Positions 1-5,149 of a stretch of DNA of 5,922 nucleotides are shown one piece after another (position 1 is the stretch's first letter; every line of letters begins with the position of its first letter). The stretch spans positions 1 through 5,922 of the forward strand of contig QMVB01000058.1 of NCBI GenBank assembly GCA_003660905.1, in the 5' to 3' direction. Source of the stretch: Candidatus Nanohalarchaeota archaeon (GTDB lineage Archaea > EX4484-52). Below the pieces are notes generated by a model that was not told where the DNA came from, made no database searches, and saw only the letters and a program-made list of their open reading frames with translations. Made by a program: the position numbers and the translations under genes.

Positions 1-961
1 AGCCAACCACTTTTTTAAGCACATGAATATACAAGTACACTTTGTGCGCATTTGGATTTTTCCTATTCTCCTCCTGCACAGGAACGTCAAGCAGAGGAAT
101 ATATTTCAGCCCTGCGATATCTGTTCCTTTCATCTTTTTTATGATTTTATAATCTTTTATTTTCTTTTTTTCAAACACCTCTTTGACTAGTTTTTCTGCA
201 AGGACATATATTTCGTCTCCAAATTTTGCTTTCACATAAGTTTCATCAGGATGAACCAGAAGAGCAACATTTGAAGGAAGAGTCCATGGAGTTGTCGTCC
301 ATACAAGGAGGTATTCTCTTTTTGCGCCGGCTATTGAAAATTTTAAATAAACAGACGGATCGGTTACATCTTTATATGAATCTGTGACTTCATATCCGGA
401 CAGGGGACTTTCGCATTTAGGGCACCAGTGAATCGGCTTTTTCCCTTCAGTCATCAGACCTTTTTCATAAAGTGTTTTAATAGTCCACCATCCTGATTCA
501 ATGTAATAATCTTCATAGGTCAAATACGGCTTCAGCCACCCTTTCCATGCTCCTATTTGTTTGTAAAAATCCATCCACTCGTTGAGAGCCTGCGTTGAAA
601 ATTTTCTGCACTCATCTATAAATTTGTCTTCCCCTATTCTTTCAACAATATCCTGCTTTGATTTTACGCCAAGTAGTTTTTCAACCTTGTTTTCTATAGG
701 CAGCCCATGGCAGTCAAAACCCGGCTGGTACCATACATCATAGCCCTGCATTGTCCTGAATTTTCCCCATATATCCTTGAAGGCAATTGTCATCACATGG
801 CCTGCATGAGGAGAGCCGTTTGCATACGGAGGTCCATCAAGAAGGTAAAATTTCTTCTTTGCATTTTTATTAAACTTCGTAATTTGGTGCGGAATTTTGT
901 GTTTTTCCCAATAATCCATTATTTCCTTTTCTGTTTTTTTAAAATCATATATGTCAGGCAT
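1..961 (-). CDS. ileS: Isoleucyl-tRNA synthetase, N-terminal part (gene runs off the left edge)
   Basis: This class Ia aminoacyl-tRNA synthetase charges tRNA-Ile with isoleucine in the cytoplasm. The 320 codons visible are roughly the first third of a protein usually near 1,000 residues. The ATP-binding HIGH motif is HAGH at residues 52-55, inside the IleRS-type context GPPYANGSPHAGH; ValRS would have a different lead-in. It is followed by DCHGLPIE at 83-90. A CxxC pair (C180, C183) precedes the CP1 editing domain, whose threonine-rich hallmark WTTTPWTLPSN lies at 221-231. The KMSKS loop and anticodon-binding domain lie outside the window. The start at 961 is the first ATG after an in-frame stop at 986-988. 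There is no Shine-Dalgarno at useful spacing, and a TATA-like box sits about 25 bases upstream, so the mRNA is probably leaderless. No frameshift is seen in the visible part. The gene diverges from the pilus ATPase. Confidence 0.96.
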   Translation of the reverse strand, partial: MPDIYDFKKTEKEIMDYWEKHKIPHQITKFNKNAKKKFYLLDGPPYANGSPHAGHVMTIAFKDIWGKFRTMQGYDVWYQPGFDCHGLPIENKVEKLLGVKSKQDIVERIGEDKFIDECRKFSTQALNEWMDFYKQIGAWKGWLKPYLTYEDYYIESGWWTIKTLYEKGLMTEGKKPIHWCPKCESPLSGYEVTDSYKDVTDPSVYLKFSIAGAKREYLLVWTTTPWTLPSNVALLVHPDETYVKAKFGDEIYVLAEKLVKEVFEKKKIKDYKIIKKMKGTDIAGLKYIPLLDVPVQEENRKNPNAHKVYLYIHVLKKVVG

Positions 962-982
962 AAAAAAAATAAGAGTTGAGTT

Positions 983-990
983 TTTTTAAA
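983..990 (-). promoter_or_regulatory. TATA-like box for ileS
   Basis: On the minus strand the sequence reads TTTAAAAA, centred about 25 bases upstream of the ileS ATG at 961. That is the usual distance from an archaeal TATA box to the transcription start, so it implies a transcript beginning at or next to the start codon. The motif is weak in an AT-rich background. The support comes from its position and from matching spacing at two other genes in the window. Confidence 0.5.
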
Positions 991-1135
991 TTTAACAGTG
1001 TTCCTCCTGTATTCCGATTATATCTCAACACTGCACTAACAATAAAGATTGTTCTCTTTTTTCCCTGCTAAATTAGCTCAAACCAACATTCCAAATAATC
1101 CTTTATAATAAATTCTTTTTTATCGCAACTAAACT

Positions 1136-1158
1136 CTAAAATTTTGCAAGAATTTTAG
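1136..1158. repeat. Perfect 8-bp inverted repeat in the divergent intergenic region
   Basis: CTAAAATT at 1136-1143 pairs with AATTTTAG at 1151-1158, leaving a 7-base loop (TTGCAAG). It is nearly all A/T, so chance is a real possibility. It could be an operator for a dimeric regulator acting on either divergent gene, or it may mean nothing. Confidence 0.4.
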
Positions 1159-1253
1159 TTATGGCACAAAGAATTTTGCTTTAATTTGCAAACTTATTTT
1201 CCTGATTAAGTTCTTTTTTTCCTATAGGTGCAACATCAGTTTTATTGGATATG

Positions 1254-1261
1254 TTTATATA
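1254..1261 (+). promoter_or_regulatory. TATA box of the pilus ATPase gene
   Basis: TTTATATA is a close match to an archaeal TATA box. Its centre is about 25 bases before the ATG at 1283. Transcription would start at or next to the ATG, which fits the lack of a Shine-Dalgarno there and suggests a leaderless mRNA. A second run of alternating T and A (1275-1283) directly abuts the start codon and is too close to serve as the box. Confidence 0.65.
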
Positions 1262-1282
1262 TTTTTATGTTCTTTTATATAT

Positions 1283-3190
1283 ATGTCTAGTTTTAATGAA
1301 ATAATCAAAAAAATGAAGAAGAAGAAAGAATTGCAGGACGATAACAGAAAAAAAGAATTAAGACCGATTTACGATACCTTGTCTTTGATGAAAAAGGCTG
1401 CGAAAGTGCTAAAGGAGAAAAAGGAAAAGCAGAAAAAAGAACACGCTAAATTCGTTCTGGAAGGCGATAGAGGAGTTACTAAGATAGAAGTAAATGCTCA
1501 TGTCGGCGAAGGAGAGAAAATAAAGCGAAAATATGATAAGCCTATTACCATGGACATGAAGAAGGTGATTTCTCAACCAAAACCCAACTCACATTCATTC
1601 AAAAATAAAAGCAAAGTTTTTGTCACTCCTGAAGAAGAAGAGAAGAAAAAGGAAAACATAAAATACATCAATGAAACATATCCATTGAAGCAAAGGAAAT
1701 TTGAAGATGTTTTGTCTGTGAATAGTTTTTGTAACATTAAATTTAAAACAAATTTAAACTGCCTTGTTTATGATGTGATTGAGCCTCCTCTCACACCAGA
1801 AGATAAAAAAGAGATAAAGAAAATAAATAATTATTTTGAAGAGACGATTTCTATTCATTTCGAAGGATTAAGGACGGTAAGTGCCATTGATTTTGTTAAA
1901 AAAACACTGCTAACATGCATCAAAAAATTTGGCTTAAATTTAACAGACGAAAAACAGGAAATATACAAATATTATTTATTTAGGGATTTAATAGGACTCG
2001 AACGGATAGAGCCATTAATGAACGATCCAAATATAGAGGACATAAGCTGTGATGGAGTGAACATTCCTGTTTTTATTTTTCACAGGAACCCGAAATATGG
2101 CTCTATGCAGACAAACATTATTTTTTCGACAAAAAAGGAATTGGATAATTTTACGATGAAACTGGCTCAAAGATGCGGAAAAACAGTTTCTGTCGCGAAT
2201 CCTTATTTTGACGGAGCGCTAAGTGACGGTTCAAGAGTACAGTCTACTCTTGCAACAGATATTGCAACGCACGGCTCGAATTTTACAATAAGAAAATTTC
2301 TTAAGGACCCTATTACTCCTATTTTTTTATTGAAATACAAGACCATAGATGTTTATACTTTGGCTTATCTGTGGTTTTTGATAGAATACAACACTTCTGT
2401 TCTTGTTGTTGGAGGCACTGCTTCAGGAAAAACATCCCTGCTAAATGCATTGTCTTTATTCATTCGACCTAATCAAAAGATAATTTCAATTGAGGATACA
2501 GCAGAGCTTCAGCTGTCCCATGACCACTGGATTGCAGAGGTATCCAGGGAGGGATTCGAGACTATTGCAGGGCATGAAAAAAAAGTAGGAGAAGTATCGA
2601 TGCTTGATTTGCTTAAAGAAGCATTGAGGCAAAGACCGGATTATATTATCGTCGGAGAAGTTCGTGGAGAAGAAGCAATAATCTTGTTTCAGGCAATGGC
2701 AACAGGGCACAGCGGTCTGGCAACTATCCATGCAGACTCTATGGAACGTTTGATTGACAGAATCACTTCAAAACCGATGGATATTCCTGTTGCTCTTTTA
2801 GAAACGCTTGATTTGATTGTATTTATAAAAAGGCTAAGGTACCGGGATAGTTTTGTGCGAAGAATAAGCCATATTTATGAAATAGATGGTTATGATAAAA
2901 CAAACAACAATATTATTTCAAGAGAAGTATTTAGATGGAATGCAATTGAAGACCAAATTGTGCCTAAAGAAGAATCTGTGCTGTTGGGAAATCTATACAC
3001 TCAAAAAGGCATTAGCCAGGAAACTATAAAAGATGAAATTAAAAAAAGAGCAAAAATATTGAATTATATGGATAAAAAAAACATAACTTATTATAAAGAT
3101 GTTGCGCAGATAATAAACAAATACTACACTAATCCAGATGCATTGATAGAACAAATAAATTCTATTAATGAAAAGGAAAGAGTATATTGA
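1283..3190 (+). CDS. Type IV pilus / type II secretion family ATPase (archaeal CpaF/TadA, VirB11-like)
   Basis: This hexameric ATPase family powers assembly of archaeal type IV pilus-like filaments at the cytoplasmic face of the membrane. Residues 1 to about 130 are a Lys/Glu-rich tail, probably coiled or disordered. The N-terminal domain follows, with the family signature around PNIEDISCDGVNIPV and a conserved FTIRKF before the motor. The motor has Walker A GGTASGKT (377-384), the Asp box SIEDT (402-406), Walker B IIVGEVRGE (455-463, catalytic-type E459) and the His box from GHSG to IHAD (475-485). About 95 helical, charged residues follow the motor domain, as in other archaeal TadA-like proteins. 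All catalytic motifs are intact. The start is set by the TATA box at about -25. It has no TadC/platform gene next to it; a tRNA follows 10 bases after the stop. The exact filament (adhesion pilus, archaellum-like or DNA uptake) cannot be told from sequence. Confidence 0.92.
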   Translation: MSSFNEIIKKMKKKKELQDDNRKKELRPIYDTLSLMKKAAKVLKEKKEKQKKEHAKFVLEGDRGVTKIEVNAHVGEGEKIKRKYDKPITMDMKKVISQPKPNSHSFKNKSKVFVTPEEEEKKKENIKYINETYPLKQRKFEDVLSVNSFCNIKFKTNLNCLVYDVIEPPLTPEDKKEIKKINNYFEETISIHFEGLRTVSAIDFVKKTLLTCIKKFGLNLTDEKQEIYKYYLFRDLIGLERIEPLMNDPNIEDISCDGVNIPVFIFHRNPKYGSMQTNIIFSTKKELDNFTMKLAQRCGKTVSVANPYFDGALSDGSRVQSTLATDIATHGSNFTIRKFLKDPITPIFLLKYKTIDVYTLAYLWFLIEYNTSVLVVGGTASGKTSLLNALSLFIRPNQKIISIEDTAELQLSHDHWIAEVSREGFETIAGHEKKVGEVSMLDLLKEALRQRPDYIIVGEVRGEEAIILFQAMATGHSGLATIHADSMERLIDRITSKPMDIPVALLETLDLIVFIKRLRYRDSFVRRISHIYEIDGYDKTNNNIISREVFRWNAIEDQIVPKEESVLLGNLYTQKGISQETIKDEIKKRAKILNYMDKKNITYYKDVAQIINKYYTNPDALIEQINSINEKERVY

Positions 3191-3200
3191 TTATTGAGTT

Positions 3201-3283
3201 GCAGGGATAGCCAAGCGGTCAACGGCGGCAGGCTCAAGACCTGTTCCTGTAGAGGTTCAAGGGTTCAAATCCCTTTCCCTGCA
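3201..3283 (+). tRNA. tRNA-Leu (anticodon CAA)
   Basis: This 83-base class II tRNA decodes UUG. The acceptor stem is GCAGGGA (3201-3207) with TCCCTGC (3276-3282), and the discriminator is A3283. The D stem is GCC/GGC (3210-3212 and 3224-3226), with the GG pair at 3217-3218. The anticodon stem GCAGG/CCTGT (3228-3232 and 3240-3244) closes the loop CTCAAGA, with anticodon CAA at 3235-3237. The long variable arm pairs CCT with AGG (from 3246). The T arm is AAGGG/CCCTT around TTCAAAT. CCA is not encoded and there is no intron. It begins only 10 bases after the ATPase stop, so either its promoter lies within that gene's 3' end or it is processed from a shared transcript. Confidence 0.97.
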
Positions 3284-3302
3284 TTTTCGAATGATGGGCA
3301 AA

Positions 3303-3338
3303 GGAATTTCCCTGAATTATGCAAGGAGAGGAAATTCC
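3303..3338. repeat. Perfect 9-bp inverted repeat
   Basis: GGAATTTCC (3303-3311) is the exact reverse complement of GGAAATTCC (3330-3338), with 18 bases between. An inner C-G and U-A pair are possible after skipping A3329. The right arm overlaps the segment resembling RNase P conserved region I, so the two structures would compete. Confidence 0.6.
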
Positions 3339-3344
3339 GCAGTG

Positions 3345-3381
3345 ATCTACAACACAGCGCATTACAATTGGTGTTGTAGAT
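3345..3381. repeat. Perfect 11-bp inverted repeat (hairpin)
   Basis: ATCTACAACAC (3345-3355) pairs perfectly with GTGTTGTAGAT (3371-3381) around a 15-base loop. This is the strongest stem in the intergenic region. No T run follows, so it is not a bacterial-type terminator. In the RNase P reading it takes the place of P8. Confidence 0.7.
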
Positions 3382-3492
3382 GCAAAAAATCCGAAGGATA
3401 TTCTCGCAACATCCGAAAACCTTGAAAAGCGCGGTATCACTCGTAAGACCAGCGATTTTCATGGTATTATTAACAAGTGAACGAATAAATTT

Positions 3493-3522
3493 ATCGAAAC
3501 AATGGATTTTATGAATTTCGAT
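3493..3522. repeat. Perfect 7-bp inverted repeat
   Basis: ATCGAAA (3493-3499) pairs with TTTCGAT (3516-3522) around a 16-base A/T-rich loop. It is weak alone, but it lies between two other stems of the same region and just before GTGAACC. In the RNase P reading it would fall in the P12 region. Confidence 0.4.
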
Positions 3523-3580
3523 GTGAACCACTAATTTCCTTAAAAAGCAAGGCAACACCTGTAAGATTTGATTTTTATGG

Positions 3581-3617
3581 TTTTTCTGCACATAAATTTT
3601 GCAAGGATGCAGAAAAA
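3581..3617. repeat. Perfect 10-bp inverted repeat (hairpin)
   Basis: TTTTTCTGCA (3581-3590) pairs with TGCAGAAAAA (3608-3617) around a 17-base loop. Its TGCAGAA end recurs as TGCAGAAA at 3690-3697. It may be a stem of the same structured RNA. Confidence 0.6.
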
Positions 3618-3725
3618 ATGTCGTAATCGCAAGAAGAGTTTGAATAATGCCTAAATTAAGAGAATAAGATATGTTGTTTTTGTTATTTGTGCAGAAATAC
3701 CACTGACGACAATTTTCAAGATAAC

Positions 3726-3733
3726 TTTTTAAA
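3726..3733 (+). promoter_or_regulatory. TATA-like box of the EF-1A gene
   Basis: TTTTTAAA, followed by G, closely resembles the box before the downstream protease gene. Counting about 25 bases puts the transcription start near 3755, giving a leader of about 27 bases to the preferred start at 3782. That leaves room for a ribosome-binding site, unlike the leaderless genes nearby. Confidence 0.5.
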
Positions 3734-3771
3734 GATTATAGTGTTCAAAATACAGATATATAGCTAATAAT

Positions 3772-3776
3772 GGTGA
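3772..3776 (+). promoter_or_regulatory. Shine-Dalgarno site that decides the EF-1A start
   Basis: GGTGA matches the core of the archaeal GGAGGTGATC ribosome-binding sequence and ends 5 bases before the ATG at 3782. It overlaps the upstream in-frame ATG at 3770, which has no such site of its own. This argues for starting translation at 3782. Confidence 0.6.
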
Positions 3777-3781
3777 AATTT

Positions 3782-5053
3782 ATGGCAGAAAAAACACACA
3801 TGAATTTAATAACAATAGGTCATGTTGATCAGGGAAAATCTACTCTTATAGGTAGGCTTCTTTGGGATACAAAAAATATTCCTGAACAGGAAATGAAGAA
3901 AATAGAGGAAAGAGCAAAGGAATTGAAAAAAGATACATTTAAGTTTGCGTTTTTACTCGATACGATTAAAGAAGAGCGTGAAAGAGGAGTTACGATTGAT
4001 GTAATGCATAGGAGATTTGATACACCTAAATATTACTTTACAATTATCGACTGCCCAGGTCACAGGGACTTCGTAAAAAACATGATTACAGGGGCATCCC
4101 AAGCAGATGCAGCTATTCTTGTAATAGGAACAAAAGACGGAGTTATGCCCCAGACAAAAGAGCATATTTTTTTGATAAAAACTCTTGGCGTAAAGCAGTT
4201 GATTGTTGCAATGAACAAGATGGACGAGGTTGAGTTCAGCGAGGAAAAATACAACAAGATAAAAGCAGATGTTGAAGTTCTTCTCAAGAGCGTAGGAATT
4301 AATCCAGCTGAGATACCATTCATTCCTCTGTCTGCATGGACAGGAGACAATATTACCACTGTTTCAGATAAAATGCCGTGGTACAAGGGAAAATCATTTT
4401 TGGAAATACTTAATGATTTAGAAGCACCGGATATGCCAACCAACAAACCATTAAGGTTCCCTGTGCAGGACGTATATACGATTACGGGTGTCGGAACAGT
4501 TCCTGTTGGAAGAATTGAATCAGGAACAATAAAAGCAAATGATAAACTTGTATTTATGCCTTCAGGAAAAACAGGAGATGTTAAGTCAGTAGAAATGCAT
4601 CATGAACTACTTTCTTCTGCAAAAGCAGGAGATAATGTCGGCATAAATGTAAGAGGAATCGGTAAAAATGATATTTCAAGAGGAGAAGTTGCAGGACATC
4701 CAGATAATCCGCCAACTGTTGCAAAGGAATTTACCGCAAGGATAATCGTTTTGCAGCATCCAAATGTGATAACCAAAGGATACACACCTGTATTCCATGT
4801 ACACACAGCACACACTGCATGCAAAATAGTTGAAATTGTCGAGAAAATAAATCCTTCAACAGGAGAGACAGTCGCAAAGAATCCGGATTATATAAAAGCA
4901 GGAGATGCAGCAATAATCAGATGCGTTCCTACAAAACCAATGGTCATAGAAAAGCAGTCCGAATTCCCACAGCTTGCAAAATTCGCAATGAGAGATATGG
5001 GAATGACAATTGCCGCAGGAATGTGCATGGATGTAGTGCCTGAAGACAAGTAA
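3782..5053 (+). CDS. tuf: Translation elongation factor 1-alpha (aEF1A)
   Basis: This GTPase carries aminoacyl-tRNA to the ribosomal A site. In archaea it is also thought to partner aRF1 and aPelota, since no separate eRF3 or Hbs1 exists. At 423 residues it has the usual archaeal length. All GTPase motifs are present: G1 GHVDQGKST (13-21), G2 RGVTID (68-73, Mg-binding T71), G3 DCPGH (90-94), G4 NKMD (145-148) and G5 SAW (184-186). Two beta-barrel domains follow, ending in FAMRDMGMTIAAGM. An in-frame ATG at 3770 would add MVKF. I prefer 3782 because MAEKTHMNL lines up with the N-terminus of known aEF1A and a GGTGA site precedes it. Two small oddities are Gln17 at the variable site of G1, often His, Ala or Ser, and DMGMT where DMGQT is usual. 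Strong oligo-T terminators follow. No ribosomal protein S10 or EF-2 neighbour is present, unlike the classical str-type cluster. Confidence 0.96.
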   Translation: MAEKTHMNLITIGHVDQGKSTLIGRLLWDTKNIPEQEMKKIEERAKELKKDTFKFAFLLDTIKEERERGVTIDVMHRRFDTPKYYFTIIDCPGHRDFVKNMITGASQADAAILVIGTKDGVMPQTKEHIFLIKTLGVKQLIVAMNKMDEVEFSEEKYNKIKADVEVLLKSVGINPAEIPFIPLSAWTGDNITTVSDKMPWYKGKSFLEILNDLEAPDMPTNKPLRFPVQDVYTITGVGTVPVGRIESGTIKANDKLVFMPSGKTGDVKSVEMHHELLSSAKAGDNVGINVRGIGKNDISRGEVAGHPDNPPTVAKEFTARIIVLQHPNVITKGYTPVFHVHTAHTACKIVEIVEKINPSTGETVAKNPDYIKAGDAAIIRCVPTKPMVIEKQSEFPQLAKFAMRDMGMTIAAGMCMDVVPEDK

Positions 5054-5058
5054 CATCC

Positions 5059-5098
5059 TTTTTTTCTTTTAATCTTTTTTTTGTGTTATATTTTTTTT
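5059..5098 (+). terminator. Triple oligo-T terminator after EF-1A
   Basis: Three T runs lie within 45 bases of the EF-1A stop: 5059-5065 (seven, then TTTT after one C), 5075-5082 (eight) and 5091-5098 (eight). Archaeal RNA polymerase stops at such runs without needing a hairpin. Several in tandem fit a highly expressed gene whose transcript must not run into the protease gene. Confidence 0.7.
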
Positions 5099-5121
5099 AG
5101 AAGATGGAATCTTGTTTTACA

Positions 5122-5129
5122 TTTTTAAG
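5122..5129 (+). promoter_or_regulatory. TATA-like box of the S16 protease gene
   Basis: TTTTTAAG is centred about 25 bases before the ATG at 5150, again consistent with a leaderless transcript. No Shine-Dalgarno is visible between it and the start codon. It lies after the EF-1A terminators, so the gene seems to be its own transcription unit. Confidence 0.5.
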
Positions 5130-5149
5130 CTTTCTTATCTTTTAGAGTT

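Larger units (their letters stand above)
962..1282. other. Divergent AT-rich intergenic region between ileS and the pilus ATPase
   Basis: This 321-base stretch separates two genes transcribed away from each other, and carries a TATA-like box at each end. I see no credible protein gene: a short open frame entering from the left is the antisense of ileS. The middle is low-complexity A/T sequence with one perfect 8-bp inverted repeat (1136-1158) and a repeated AGAATTTT. A purine-rich ACAGGAGGAA on the minus strand (1001-1010) resembles a Shine-Dalgarno, but it lies about 40 bases from the ileS start and cannot serve it. Confidence 0.7.
3290..3716 (+). ncRNA. Structured RNA candidate; possibly a divergent RNase P RNA
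   Basis: This gene-free stretch holds segments recalling RNase P RNA (which matures tRNA 5' ends) in the right order. GAGGAAATTCCGC (3328-3340) differs by one base from the conserved GAGGAAAGUCC. Two hairpins follow where P8 and P9 would sit: an 11-bp stem (3345-3381) and ATCC-GAA-GGAT (3390-3400). Next come GCAACA plus AAACC (3406-3421), GTAAGA (3443-3448), GTGAACC (3523-3529), AAGCAAGGCAACA (3546-3558, compare GAGCAAGGCCAAAUA), and GCAGAA (3691-3696, compare ACAGAA). CAGTG (3340-3344) can pair with CACTG (3701-3705), where the two P4 strands would be. Against it: no convincing P1 or P5, the canonical P4 3' strand is missing, and the first segment can also form a local hairpin with 3303-3311. 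It follows tRNA-Leu directly and stops short of the EF-1A TATA-like box. The ends are guesses. It may be another RNA or untranscribed spacer. Confidence 0.33.

Noticed and set aside
707..979. A 90-residue open frame on the + strand
   Set aside because: It is antisense to the ileS coding sequence, whose minus-strand reading carries the HIGH motif and other IleRS signatures. Its peptide is cysteine- and phenylalanine-rich and resembles no known family.
1001..1010. GGAGG-type Shine-Dalgarno for ileS on the minus strand
   Set aside because: It lies about 40 bases from the start codon and upstream of the likely TATA-like box, so it would probably not even be transcribed.
3290..3350. Box C/D guide RNA (ATGATGG followed by CTGA at 3312-3315)
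   Set aside because: The first box is only approximate, the possible second C-like box is poor, and no closing CTGA lies within the length of a normal archaeal C/D RNA.
3194..3379. A 61-residue open frame on the + strand across the tRNA
   Set aside because: It spans the entire tRNA-Leu, which folds perfectly, and then enters the hairpin region. It has no ribosome site or family resemblance.
3265..3591. A 108-residue open frame on the minus strand over the intergenic gap
   Set aside because: It ends inside the tRNA, is rich in Cys, Phe and Ile as antisense frames of AT-rich DNA often are, and runs through all the hairpins.
3201..3769. Integration of a mobile element at the tRNA-Leu 3' end
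   Set aside because: I found no repeated copy of the tRNA 3' end downstream and no integrase or other mobile gene in the window.
3953..5056. Several minus-strand open frames within EF-1A
   Set aside because: They are shadows of the EF-1A frame, which has every expected GTPase motif and full family length.
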